64,000 bases of DNA, from NCBI GenBank assembly GCA_000991135.1, contig LBST01000001.1, positions 17,074-81,073 of the forward strand. Reading direction: 5' to 3'. Both the position numbers and the translations under genes were made by a program. Below are positions 30,859 to 38,514 of this stretch, one piece after another. Every line of letters starts with the position of its first letter. The stretch's first letter is position 1. This DNA is from Candidatus Roizmanbacteria bacterium GW2011_GWC1_37_12. GTDB lineage: Bacteria; Patescibacteriota; Microgenomatia; UBA1406; GWC2-37-13. A model generated the notes under the pieces. The model saw only the letters and a program-made list of their open reading frames with translations. It had not been told where the DNA came from and did no database searches.

Positions 30859-31665
30859 CTATGACAACAACACCCCTCCGTCAACGACAACCTGCGTGCC
30901 GGTCATGTAGGATGACATTTCGCTGGCTAAGAATAAGACGACTTTGCCGATGTCGTCGGGCTCGCCCATCCTGTGCATGGGAATTTTTCCCATAAAAGCC
31001 TCAAGGACTTTTGCCATATCCACTCCTGCTGGGACCTTCATGCCAGACTGCATTTTTTGCACACCTGGAGTAACAATTCCGCCTGGAGCAACGGCATTGA
31101 CCCAGATTTTGTGAGGTGCTAACTCCAGTGCTAAATTTTTTGTGAATCCCCAGACTCCGTGTTTTGAAGCGTCATAATGAGCTAATCCAACCATCGACGG
31201 ATGAAGAGCGTCGATTGAGGTAATGTTGATTATTTTTCCGCCTCTACCCTGCTTGATCATCTGCTCTGATGCGTATTTTGAACAAAGAAAAACACCTTTC
31301 AAATTGATTGTTAAAACTTTATCAAAATCATCCAAGGTCATCTGATGAACAGGAATATTCGGATAGATTCCGGCATTATTCACCAGAATGTCCAGCCCGC
31401 CAAACTCTTTAACTACAACGTCGAGCATATTTTTCACGTCCGCCTCGCTCGATACGTCTGCTTTCAAGCCTTTAACCTTAAATTCTTTTCCTGTTAGATC
31501 GCTAACAGTTTTGTCTATCTCTTCTTGATTACGGCCTGTGACCAAAACATTGGCGCCAGCTTCAGCCAGACGATAAACAATTCCATAACCGATGCCGACC
31601 GCTCCGGTGACAATCGCCGTCTTTCCTGTTATATCCAAAAGTTTATTTCCTGGAATCATTTCCAT
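30859..31665 (-). CDS. Short-chain dehydrogenase/reductase
   Basis: 268 residues of the classical SDR family. TGAVGIGYGI is the NAD(P)-binding TGxxxGIG motif (about 20-29), LVNNAGIY follows at about 94, the catalytic Ser is in NITSID, and YDASKHG (about 164-170) is the YxxxK active site. The end DGGVLLS is typical. Substrate not predictable; close relatives act on sugars or 3-oxoacyl groups. An internal ATG at 31659 has an AATAAT box six bases before it and could be the true start. Its 3' end is duplicated as a remnant at 28.94 kb. Confidence 0.9.
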   Translation of the reverse strand: MEMIPGNKLLDITGKTAIVTGAVGIGYGIVYRLAEAGANVLVTGRNQEEIDKTVSDLTGKEFKVKGLKADVSSEADVKNMLDVVVKEFGGLDILVNNAGIYPNIPVHQMTLDDFDKVLTINLKGVFLCSKYASEQMIKQGRGGKIINITSIDALHPSMVGLAHYDASKHGVWGFTKNLALELAPHKIWVNAVAPGGIVTPGVQKMQSGMKVPAGVDMAKVLEAFMGKIPMHRMGEPDDIGKVVLFLASEMSSYMTGTQVVVDGGVLLS

Positions 31666-31726
31666 ATTATTTTTTTAGAATTATTAATTTCTAATTTAGT
31701 TATAACATATTTTTTCTAAGCAATGA

Positions 31727-31732
31727 TATAAT
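31727..31732 (+). promoter_or_regulatory. -10 box of the 31740 gene
   Basis: TATAAT ends eight bases before the ATG at 31740. Confidence 0.55.
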
Positions 31733-31739
31733 AAAGTTT

Positions 31740-32033
31740 ATGGATGAATCGGTAAAAGTAATTTTGAAAAAATTGGATGATATTGATAGTAGATTAAAAA
31801 GTATCGAAAATCCCAAAAATCAGCCTCATTCCACCTCCGAGGTGGATGGTGGCGAAAAAAAGGTGGAACGTGACCCGTTGTTTTCAAAAGCTTTAGAAGT
31901 GATGGACAAATACGATGAAATATCCTCAAAACAGTTGTCTGATAGCCTAAAAATCGACGTCAAGCGCACCGAAGTCATCATGGACCAGATGGAAGCTGCG
32001 GGAATAGGAACATGCTACACTAAAGAAACTTAA
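31740..32033 (+). CDS. FtsK-gamma-like small winged-helix protein
   Basis: 97 residues. The N-terminal 30 look like a coiled coil (LKKLDDIDSRLKSI). Residues about 45-95 (DPLFSKALEVMDKYDEISSK, then LKIDVKRTEVIMDQMEAAGIG) resemble the gamma winged-helix domain of FtsK/SpoIIIE, which reads KOPS DNA, but no motor domain is attached. The joint between the two parts (HSTSEVDGGEKK) is encoded by a CCACCTCCGAGGTGG palindrome related to the REP-like repeats. It may act as a small DNA-binding protein. Confidence 0.6.
   Translation: MDESVKVILKKLDDIDSRLKSIENPKNQPHSTSEVDGGEKKVERDPLFSKALEVMDKYDEISSKQLSDSLKIDVKRTEVIMDQMEAAGIGTCYTKET
31831..31845. repeat. CCACCTCCGAGGTGG palindrome in the 31740 gene
   Basis: Perfect 7-bp arms; shares CCTCCGAGG with the REP-like repeats around the transposase. 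Read in frame as part of a linker. Confidence 0.5.
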
Positions 32034-32889
32034 TCTTCTTTTCGAAGTCGTCGGGGTGAAACCAAAGCTGGGAGGATGTAATGATTTCAGTAGTTTTGTG
32101 ACGATTGATCAATAACAATTGTATTTTTTTAAAAAATAACTCAAGAATCCGACCAAAATTTAGAATTATGAATTTAGAATTATGAATCAACTTAGAATTT
32201 GAAATTTTATTTTTTAATTCTGAATTCTGAATTCTAGATTCTAAATTCTCTATGGCGTTCGGAAAAAGCTTGAATATCCAACCGTTCGCTACTAAGAACC
32301 GTTCGTAAACGTAATCTTTATTAATAATCGGCTTCATCTGCAGGACTTCGTGGCCGACAAAAAGAGTTTGCTTGAATTTCGGGACTTTTAGATTGCTTTC
32401 ATCAAAGAAAAGATTGAGACAGACTTTATCCGAGGCTTTTTTTAGCCCTAGAGGTCTTTTCAACCCCATAATAAAAGCTATCATCGTGGCTAAAAATCTT
32501 CCGGTGAATAAACGGTTTTTTTTGGTAATAATGAATAAATCTATATCATCGTCCAAATCCGCATTCATCATCGAGATTGATCCAGATAGACCGACTAATT
32601 TTATTTGCGGAAATAACAAAACGAGCTTTATATATAATCTAAACCTCCAATTCCTTAATTTCTTTTTTGAATTCGTAATTCGTAATTCGTAATTAATTAA
32701 TTGTTTAATTGCGGATTTCGGATTACGGATTATACTATACTGGGGTGGAGTATCTAAAACAGCTTCATACATCGTTTTTAGCGTTTTTTTTGAAATTTTT
32801 CTTGGAAAAAAGGTATAAACTTCCTCAAAGCGCGGAAAGTAGTCAAAAACGGCGAAATATTTGATTATCGAAGCTAGTTTTTTATCCAT
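32020..32889 (-). CDS. Nucleotidyltransferase-domain protein downstream of tagA
   Basis: 289 residues. VGLSGSISMMNADLDDDIDLFIITKK (given here by its key parts GSIS and DDDIDLFI, about 98-123) fits the pol-beta nucleotidyltransferase pattern. An N-terminal helical domain starts ASIIKYFAVFDYFPRFEEVY. Two stretches, residues about 51-75 and 211-245, are built from repeated NS/R-(I/L)-(Q/R)-NS peptides that come from AATTCTGAATTC-type tandem repeats. It overlaps the upstream tagA gene by 16 bases, so it probably has a role in the same glycan pathway. Converges with the 31740 gene. Confidence 0.65.
   Translation of the reverse strand: MDKKLASIIKYFAVFDYFPRFEEVYTFFPRKISKKTLKTMYEAVLDTPPQYSIIRNPKSAIKQLINYELRITNSKKKLRNWRFRLYIKLVLLFPQIKLVGLSGSISMMNADLDDDIDLFIITKKNRLFTGRFLATMIAFIMGLKRPLGLKKASDKVCLNLFFDESNLKVPKFKQTLFVGHEVLQMKPIINKDYVYERFLVANGWIFKLFPNAIENLESRIQNSELKNKISNSKLIHNSKFIILNFGRILELFFKKIQLLLINRHKTTEIITSSQLWFHPDDFEKKIKFL
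32155..32256. repeat. AATTTAGAATTATGAATTC tandem array in the 32020 gene
   Basis: Repeated TTTAGAATTATGAA and TTCTGAATTCTGAATTCTAGATTCTAAATTC units read in frame as NSELKNKISNSKLIHNSKF. A second array of TTCGTAATTCGTAATTCGTAATTAATT and CGGATTTCGGATTACGGATTA lies at 32665-32735 in the same gene. Confidence 0.65.
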
Positions 32890-33617
32890 TTTTCCTTAAA
32901 AACTAGGTATATAAATTTAAGCAGTCTCAATTGTCTTTTTGATCGCCAAGGTTGGTTTATTAAGCGAAACAACCATTCTAGTCCTAGCTTTTGCATAAAT
33001 AACGGCGCCCGCCTTACACTATTAGATAAATAATTAAAGGCTCCACCCACTCCCATTACCACGGATCCGGACAATTCCTTTCTATGACGCTCTATCCATA
33101 ATTCCTGGTCAGGCGAACCAAAAGCAACAAATGTTAATTGTGGCTTAAAAGAGCGCACTATTGAAAAAATCCTTACCTCTTCATCAAACACAGGATTTTT
33201 TACATTTCTTAGACCATAAAGTCCTTTAAATTTAGCCTTGGGAAATTGTTCATTATAGCAATCGCTAAGTTCAAGTGCTAAATTTGGTTGACCACCAATT
33301 AGAAGCACTCTTAAGCGCATACTAGAAGCCAAATTTATTAAATCTTTCATAAGGTCAACTCCTGTTAATCTTTTTAGGCTTAAATTTAATAAACGGCCCG
33401 CCATAACAATCCCCGCTCCATCAATAATCTTGATTTGGGCTGTCTCAACAATCTTTTTAAATTTTTGATTCTTTTGAGCAATCACCAAATTCTCCGGGTT
33501 AAGAGAGATGATATGAAAAAAACCCTTAGGAGATGATAGGTACTTTATAATTTTCTCTAGGATATCCTGTTTAGACTGTAATGGAATCGTTATGCCTAAT
33601 ATCTTATTTTTATCCAT
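32874..33617 (-). CDS. tagA: WecG/TagA/CpsF-family glycosyltransferase (GT26)
   Basis: 247 residues. The family adds N-acetylmannosamine-type sugars to a polyprenyl-linked acceptor at the membrane. Visible blocks: IISLNPENLVIAQKNQKF, KIIDGAGIVMAGRLL, LTGVDLMKDLI (with the catalytic-type Asp), RVLLIGGQPNLALELS, FVAFGSPDQELWIERHRKEL and GVGGAFNYLSNSVRRAPLFMQKLGLEWLFRL. Full length for the family. It probably helps build the same cell-envelope polymer as the GT4 operon. Confidence 0.92.
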   Translation of the reverse strand: MDKNKILGITIPLQSKQDILEKIIKYLSSPKGFFHIISLNPENLVIAQKNQKFKKIVETAQIKIIDGAGIVMAGRLLNLSLKRLTGVDLMKDLINLASSMRLRVLLIGGQPNLALELSDCYNEQFPKAKFKGLYGLRNVKNPVFDEEVRIFSIVRSFKPQLTFVAFGSPDQELWIERHRKELSGSVVMGVGGAFNYLSNSVRRAPLFMQKLGLEWLFRLINQPWRSKRQLRLLKFIYLVFKEKWIKN

Positions 33618-33842
33618 ATTTTATCTATTTGTTATAGGTTCAATTTTAAATTTTCAATTTTCAATTTTCATTGAATTTTGTTCAAATTATTTTTTGAACG
33701 TTTTTATTATTTTAACAAAGTAAAAATCTATTTGATATAAAAAATTGTTTTATAACAATAAATTATACTATAAGTTTTATGTTTTAAGATTTATAAAGTT
33801 TTTTTAATATTTAATGTTTAATTTTTAATATTTCATTAATTA
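33618..33842. other. AT-rich intergenic region
   Basis: 225 bases between tagA and mreB, nearly all A and T, with short repeats of TTTTCAATTTTCAATTTTCA and TTTAATATTTAATGTTTAA. I see no gene and no clear terminator. Confidence 0.5.
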
Positions 33843-34886
33843 CTATCGGATAGCTTCCTTAAAACTATCCAAATTTTCAATCGCCATTCCGACCCCTCTT
33901 ATGACACAAAACAACGGATCATCAACGACAAAAGATGAAACGCCAGTAAAGTAGGTGATATAACGATCGATATTAGTCAACAGCGAAGTACCACCTGACA
34001 AAACTATGCCTTTATCAACGATATCGGAAGCCAACTCCGGCGGAGTTTGAGACAATACTTCTTTAATGCCTTCAAGAATTAGTTTTAAAGGTTTAGTAAT
34101 AGCTTCGTTAATCGATATTTCGTCAACTTCAAAGATCTTTGGCAATCCTGATTGAAAATCCCGCCCCTTGACCTCCATTTTTCTAACCTCCGAGGTTTTC
34201 CCGCTTCGCTCCTCAACCTCGGAGGTTGATCGAGTCGGTTCGATAAAAGCATTAGCTAGCTTTATTTTTATATCTTCGGCGGTTCTTTCTCCAACAATGA
34301 TATTGTGATTTTTGCGTAAGTGTTGGATAATCGCTTCATCAAGCTTTGTCCCTGCCACTCTGACGGTCTTATAAACCACTAGCTGTCCTAGTGAAATCAC
34401 CGCCACTTCGGTCGTCCCGCCTCCCAAATTAACAATCATGTGACCAGAGGCCTGGGAAATCGGAATTTTGGCGCCGATTGCGGCCGCCAAAGGCTCTTCG
34501 ATCAAATAAACATTGGAGGCTCCCGCCTGTTTACAAGCCGCCACCACGGCCCTTTTTTCCACCTGGGAAGAACCGCCTGGAATAGAGATCATTACTTCGG
34601 GCCAAAAGACACCTCCTTTTAAGGCTTTTTTTAAAAAATAGGTGATCATCGCCGAGGTAGTAGTATAGTCGGCAATTACCCCTTCCTTCATCGGCCGGCT
34701 GGCAATAATTGACCCCGGTGTCCGACCAAGCATGTCACGGGCATCGTCGCCAACAGCCAAAATCCTCTTGTCTTCAATAGAATAAGCGACTACGGTTGGC
34801 TCATTCAAAACTATTCCCTCGCCTTCAACATAAACAAGAGTATTGGCTGTTCCAAGGTCGATTCCTATTTTTTTACGGAAGAACAT
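33843..34886 (-). CDS. mreB: Rod-shape protein MreB with a repeat-derived insertion
   Basis: 347 residues, an actin-like ATPase that organises wall synthesis. The phosphate loops IGIDLGTANTLVYV (7-20) and NLGGGTTEVAVISLG, the connector IEEPLAAAIGA and the C-terminal GIVLSGGTSLL are all present. At residues about 218-234 a peptide PTRSTSEVEERSGKTSEVR replaces the normal short link before KMEVKGRD; it is encoded by an inverted pair of CCTCCGAGGTT palindromes related to the REP-like repeats. The insertion is in a loop of subdomain II and the rest is intact. Divergent from the PEGA gene with only 28 bases between start codons. Confidence 0.95.
   Translation of the reverse strand: MFFRKKIGIDLGTANTLVYVEGEGIVLNEPTVVAYSIEDKRILAVGDDARDMLGRTPGSIIASRPMKEGVIADYTTTSAMITYFLKKALKGGVFWPEVMISIPGGSSQVEKRAVVAACKQAGASNVYLIEEPLAAAIGAKIPISQASGHMIVNLGGGTTEVAVISLGQLVVYKTVRVAGTKLDEAIIQHLRKNHNIIVGERTAEDIKIKLANAFIEPTRSTSEVEERSGKTSEVRKMEVKGRDFQSGLPKIFEVDEISINEAITKPLKLILEGIKEVLSQTPPELASDIVDKGIVLSGGTSLLTNIDRYITYFTGVSSFVVDDPLFCVIRGVGMAIENLDSFKEAIR
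34184..34232. repeat. AACCTCCGAGGTT double palindrome inside mreB
   Basis: AACCTCCGAGGTT at about 34185-34197 and its partner AACCTCGGAGGTT at about 34215-34227 enclose a GC-rich CCCGCTTCGCTCC spacer. It shares AACCTCCGAGGTT with the 35-bp repeats at 4.0 and 4.8 kb. Confidence 0.8.
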
Positions 34887-34896
34887 AATATTCTAT

Positions 34897-34904
34897 AGTA
34901 TAAT
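34897..34904. promoter_or_regulatory. Overlapping divergent -10 boxes of mreB and the PEGA gene
   Basis: TATAAT (34899-34904, plus) ends 11 bases before the ATG at 34915. TATACT (34902-34897, minus) ends 11 bases before the ATG at 34886. The two boxes overlap, so transcription in one direction should block the other. Confidence 0.55.
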
Positions 34905-34914
34905 ACAGTTGAAT

Positions 34915-36075
34915 ATGAAATTTCTTTCTAAGTTTATATTTTTTCTCCTGTTTTTGACGATATTAGTCTCGGTTATCGCTTATGCGCGCGGTTACCGATT
35001 TGACTATAAAAATAAATCTTTGAGCTCAACTGGTATTATTGCTGTCACTTCTTATCCAAAAACCGCCAAAATCTATCTCAACGGCCTCCTTCACGGCGTC
35101 ACCGATAACAACCTTACTCTTTCTCCAGGAGACTATCAGATCGATATAAAAAAGGAAGGATTTACCAGCTGGAGTAAAAAAGTCAATCTCAAAGGCGAAC
35201 TGGTAGTCAATATCGACGCTGTTCTCTACCCGGCGAACCCGTCATTATCTCCTCTGACTAATCTGGGCATTGTCAAAGCAGTTCCTTTGGAAGATACTGA
35301 TAAAATCGTAGTTTTTGCAGAGGAAGGTGTCTATCTTTTTGAAGCCGCCAGAAGACCTCTATCTTTTTTCCCACCCTTAAAAACCATTGTCAAAAAAGAA
35401 CTCTTTACAACTCCCATTGATTTCTCAACCGTCGAAGTCGAGATTTCGCCAGACCAAAAACAGGCTATCGTTGATAACTATCTTATTTCTCTCGAGGAAG
35501 AGAATCAATCCATCCTCGACCTATCACTGTCTGCGGAGTCTAAACAAGCGCTTATTACGGCTTGGGAAGAACAAAAACAAGCCAACTTTTTGAAAATTCT
35601 CGAAACCTACCCGCCTGAATTTTCTAAAATCGCCTCTGATTCTTTTAAGGTTATTTCCTTCTCTCCAAATGAAACAAAGGTATTGTATCAATCATTAGAC
35701 AATGTTAGCCTTTCGCAGATGATCACTCCGCCCTTGATCGCTACCAATCAAGCCATAGAGACCCGCAGTTTGAAAAAAGGCGGATTTTATATCTACGATA
35801 AAAAAGAAGATAAAAATTATTTTATTTCGAATTTCGAATTTCGAATTTCGAATTTTAATATCCAATGGTATTTTGATTCGCGCCACCTTGTCATTGAAGA
35901 GGATAAAAAGATTTCGATTGCCGACTACGATAATACCAATCGTCAACCGGTTTACTCCGGTCCTTTCGAGGCTAAATTCTTCACAACTTCTTCTGACGGA
36001 AAAATACTAATTCTGGCAAATCTGAATCCAGAAGCCAATAAACTCCCTGATCTTTATTTGGTTGGAATTCGCTAA
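34915..36075 (+). CDS. Membrane-anchored PEGA-domain protein
   Basis: 386 residues. The N-terminal membrane segment (FIFFLLFLTILVSVIAYARG) is followed by a PEGA domain: GIIAVTSYPKTAKIYLNGLL and LSPGDYQIDIKKEGFTSWSK, about residues 38-85. The remainder resembles a WD/beta-propeller-like outer domain. I moved the start to 34915 from an upstream in-frame ATG, as the anchor and promoter position support. Residues about 304-314 (EFRISNFNI) come from a TTTCGAA tandem repeat. Extracellular; probably a wall- or glycan-associated protein. Confidence 0.82.
   Translation: MKFLSKFIFFLLFLTILVSVIAYARGYRFDYKNKSLSSTGIIAVTSYPKTAKIYLNGLLHGVTDNNLTLSPGDYQIDIKKEGFTSWSKKVNLKGELVVNIDAVLYPANPSLSPLTNLGIVKAVPLEDTDKIVVFAEEGVYLFEAARRPLSFFPPLKTIVKKELFTTPIDFSTVEVEISPDQKQAIVDNYLISLEEENQSILDLSLSAESKQALITAWEEQKQANFLKILETYPPEFSKIASDSFKVISFSPNETKVLYQSLDNVSLSQMITPPLIATNQAIETRSLKKGGFYIYDKKEDKNYFISNFEFRISNFNIQWYFDSRHLVIEEDKKISIADYDNTNRQPVYSGPFEAKFFTTSSDGKILILANLNPEANKLPDLYLVGIR
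35826..35855. repeat. TTTCGAA tandem repeat in the PEGA gene
   Basis: Four 7-bp units of ATTTCGA read in frame. Confidence 0.65.
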
Positions 36076-36184
36076 GACTCAGCGGTAGTATTTTTTATCA
36101 CACGAGAGTCTCACCACTTCGTGGTCCCCTCGAAAGTGAAAAAAATCCTCCCGCTTCGTCTTTGGAAAAAAGCGAAGACACCTG

Positions 36185-36234
36185 TTTTTGAGTCAATGAC
36201 TTAGGGCCCCTTTGGGGTGAAGTCGACTCAAAAA
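36185..36234. terminator. Large hairpin between convergent genes
   Basis: TTTTTGAGTC (36185-36194) pairs with GACTCAAAAA (36225-36234); inside, GACTT/AAGTC and GGCCCC/GGGGTG-like arms extend the stem. T-runs on both strands make it a good bidirectional terminator for the PEGA and sortase genes. Confidence 0.65.
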
Positions 36235-36249
36235 TACGGTGTCGAGCTT

Positions 36250-36996
36250 TTACTCTGCAACACGAACGGCAAACACGAGTAAGCGCTTAAGCGTAGTTCC
36301 CGGAGGCCAGCAGGTTTGGAGCGTAAGAAACTCACGATTGGTCTTTCGGGTAAGATACTCAACTTGCGACGGATCAACGACCTGATTGCCAATGATGCGA
36401 TAGACGTATCTTTGCCCTTTATAAAAAAGATTGACTTCGTCACCCTTCTCCAGTTTGTAAAGAAGATAAAAAACCGCGTTATAGTTACCGACGTTCCAGA
36501 AATAGTCGGTCGAATGGGCAAAAAGGAAGATGTGTCCACCCTCTCCAGGAAAAGCCGTCCCGAGAGTATGGGCGACGCCTTTTTCCAAAACGTCTAAGTA
36601 CTCTTTTTCGTTTCCGGCATTAGTATTAGAAAAAATCTTTGCATTGGCACCAATTTTGGGAACGACAATCGAAAATTCCGGATCGCTCGGAGCTAAAACT
36701 TCAACCTGTTTAAAGTTGAAGGCTCTGGCTAATAATCCTTTGCTTTCGACAGCCGGAGGAGGAATTGTAATTGTATCAGCCACAATATATTGCTTGTTGA
36801 GCTTGCTATTAATAAAATATTTAATTTCTTCACGGACGGGAGAATATAGAGTCTTTCCTATCATAAAAAGCGACGAAAACAGTAAAAAATTCCCAAGCGT
36901 CCTAAGCACAAGTACCCTAAAATATTCACTTGAAGTGGCCTTATGGATATGATGACGAATTATGTGTTTACGTGAAAGCTTTGTAGCATTCTTCAT
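36250..36996 (-). CDS. Class E/D-like sortase
   Basis: 248 residues. A basic N-terminus and a membrane helix (NFLLFSSLFMIGKTLY, about 32-47) precede the sortase beta barrel. The catalytic residues are His161 (LFAHST), Cys229 (TLQTCWPPG) and Arg238 (LKRLL). Sortases cleave a C-terminal sorting motif and attach proteins to the wall or form pili. No LPXTG-type protein is evident in this window. Preceded by a tRNA gene and a GC-rich palindrome. Confidence 0.9.
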   Translation of the reverse strand: MKNATKLSRKHIIRHHIHKATSSEYFRVLVLRTLGNFLLFSSLFMIGKTLYSPVREEIKYFINSKLNKQYIVADTITIPPPAVESKGLLARAFNFKQVEVLAPSDPEFSIVVPKIGANAKIFSNTNAGNEKEYLDVLEKGVAHTLGTAFPGEGGHIFLFAHSTDYFWNVGNYNAVFYLLYKLEKGDEVNLFYKGQRYVYRIIGNQVVDPSQVEYLTRKTNREFLTLQTCWPPGTTLKRLLVFAVRVAE

Positions 36997-37022
36997 TTTT
37001 GATATTTGATCTTTAATATTTG

Positions 37023-37044
37023 ACCTGCCTGCCGGCAGGCAGGT
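37023..37044. repeat. 22-bp perfect palindrome of CCTG/CAGG units
   Basis: ACCTGCCTGCC followed by its reverse complement. Very GC-rich against an AT-rich background. A common style of intergenic repeat in CPR genomes. Confidence 0.75.
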
Positions 37045-37055
37045 ATTTCTTACTG

Positions 37056-37127
37056 TGTCCTCAGTAAGAATTGAACTTACATCGCAGGTTTAGGAAACCT
37101 GTGCTCTGTCCGTTGAGCTATGAGGAC
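37056..37127 (-). tRNA. tRNA-Arg (anticodon CCT)
   Basis: 72 nt. Acceptor GTCCTCA/TGAGGAC, D-arm with AACGG, anticodon stem CAGGT/ACCTG with loop TTCCTAA, T-stem GTAAG/CTTAC with loop TTCAATT, discriminator A. CCA not encoded. Reads AGG. Confidence 0.93.
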
Positions 37128-37175
37128 TGGCCAAAGCTAATATAAAATTTATAAATATTATAACAGTTATAACGC

Positions 37176-37703
37176 TTATTTTTTGCCCTTACGGTAGTCC
37201 ATTCGCTTTTTAAAAAGATTCTCTCTAAATCCACCCTCTTTGACGAACTGCTCTTCCATCCATCGGAGTTTTTGATCAAGAAGCTGATTAGTTTGGTTGA
37301 TAAGACAAATCATGGCATTGGCGGCAGATTCGCCCGAAGAAATATAATCTTTATAATTTTTATAACTGTTATAACGGTTATAAACTAGGGCACGCACTTT
37401 CCGTGCTTCCGGTGAATCCTTTTCCCAAAGTTTAAGATTGTGCTGTCGAAGATAATCCTGATAGTCGTTTAGCAATTCTTCTAGCGATCCACGTGCTACT
37501 CCAACTAATTTTATTTTGCTTTCAATACTTTTTTGAGTATAGCCCTCAGCAATGTTTTGCTTGCCCGATCGGGCAGATTGTTCCATTTGGTCACGAGTCC
37601 GTGAATGATAGTCAATATAAAGTTTGACAAATTCTACCGTAAAATCATGAATGATCACCGATTGTTTATAAAACGCCAAACTCTTATAACCTTGGCCATC
37701 CAT
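37176..37703 (-). CDS. Four-helix bundle protein (23S rRNA IVS family)
   Basis: 175 residues. YKSLAFYKQSVIIHDFTVEF, RTRDQMEQSARSGKQNIAEG and KIKLVGVARGSLEELLNDYQ follow the S23/four-helix bundle pattern; NIAEG is the hallmark. The family is encoded in rRNA intervening sequences or alone; function unclear. I placed the start at 37703 (MDGQGYK), where homology begins. Residues about 106-121 (YNRYNSYKNYKDYI) come from a TTATAACGGTTATAA repeat inserted between the helices. It is longer than the usual about 120 residues. Confidence 0.85.
   Translation of the reverse strand: MDGQGYKSLAFYKQSVIIHDFTVEFVKLYIDYHSRTRDQMEQSARSGKQNIAEGYTQKSIESKIKLVGVARGSLEELLNDYQDYLRQHNLKLWEKDSPEARKVRALVYNRYNSYKNYKDYISSGESAANAMICLINQTNQLLDQKLRWMEEQFVKEGGFRENLFKKRMDYRKGKK
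37339..37385. repeat. TTATAA repeat inside the four-helix gene
   Basis: TATAATTTTTATAACTGTTATAACGGTTATAA, read in frame. A matching array (GTTATAATAATTATAATTTTTATAATC) fills 37705-37750 between this gene and tmk. Confidence 0.55.
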
Positions 37704-37766
37704 AAGTGTTATAATAATTATAATTTTTATAATCTTTATAAAGATTATAATGTTTTTGTAAACCAT

Positions 37767-38468
37767 ATGTTCATCGTCATCGAAGGAATTGATGGGGCCG
37801 GGTGCGAGACGCAGGCAAAAAACCTTTCCGAGCTTCTTGGTCATTCTGGCAAGCGACCGAGTGATAGCGAGGGAGCGCGTCCAGAATCTGCAAACAACGA
37901 TTCTGGAGTCGTCGCTCCGCTCCTCCCCAGAATGACGAATGTTAGCCTGATTAAATACCCTGACTACGACAGAAACGTCGGTAAATTAATCAAAGAATTC
38001 CTCTATCAAAACAAGGATTTGACAGCCGAACAGCAATTTCTCCTCTACACAATGCAGTTTATCATGGACAGCCAAATGATTGCTGAAAAAAGAAAAAACG
38101 AAATTGTCATTGCTGATCGTTATTTTACCACTACTCTCTGTTATCAGACTCTTGAAGGCGTTGACATGAAAATGGCCTTGGATTATGCTAAAAACTTTAA
38201 AATAGAAATCCCTGATATGGTTTTTTATCTAAACGTCGACCCAGATATAGCAATCCAAAGAAAGGGCGGCGAAGACAAAGAGAAAAACCGCCGGGAAAAA
38301 GACTTTGAGTTTATAAGACGTACACACAAACAGTATGACTATCTCGTGAAAAACCAGGTTTGGACGAAGTGGATTAATATTGATGGAAATAAATGTATTG
38401 AAGAGATTACAAAAGACATTTATAATAAAATAATAAATAACAAATTTTTGAATATTTATTATTGGTAA
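37767..38468 (+). CDS. tmk: Thymidylate kinase-like protein with altered P-loop
   Basis: 233 residues. The N-terminus MFIVIEGIDGAG matches dTMP kinase, but the P-loop continues GCETQ where GKTTQ is usual, so the Walker A lysine is Cys13. The DR(Y) motif (IADRYFTTTLCYQ) and the LID-like basic segment near QRKGGEDKEKNRREKDFEF are present. Residues about 25-56 are a foreign peptide from a CATTCTGG palindromic element inserted in frame right after the first helix. I place the start at 37767, where the fold begins. It could be active with a changed nucleotide site, or a regulatory relative. Confidence 0.75.
   Translation: MFIVIEGIDGAGCETQAKNLSELLGHSGKRPSDSEGARPESANNDSGVVAPLLPRMTNVSLIKYPDYDRNVGKLIKEFLYQNKDLTAEQQFLLYTMQFIMDSQMIAEKRKNEIVIADRYFTTTLCYQTLEGVDMKMALDYAKNFKIEIPDMVFYLNVDPDIAIQRKGGEDKEKNRREKDFEFIRRTHKQYDYLVKNQVWTKWINIDGNKCIEEITKDIYNKIINNKFLNIYYW
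37839..37936. repeat. CATTCTGG/CCAGAATG element inside tmk
   Basis: Outer arms GTCATTCTGG (37840-37849) and CCAGAATGAC (37927-37936), inner arms CCAGAATC and GATTCTGG, and a GGAGCG..CGCTCC stem. Adds about 32 codons without breaking the frame. Confidence 0.85.
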
Positions 38469-38514
38469 TTTGTTATTCAATTGTTATTTGTGTTTTGTTA
38501 TTTGGTATTTACTT

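Noticed and set aside
32155..32735. CRISPR array
   Set aside because: The repeats here and elsewhere are 7-19 bases without uniform spacers and are read as protein; no cas gene is in the window.
37562..37575. TGCCCGATCGGGCA palindrome in the four-helix gene as another insertion
   Set aside because: The encoded residues (SARSGKQNIAEG) match the normal family sequence at this place, so it may be fortuitous; kept out of the insertion list.
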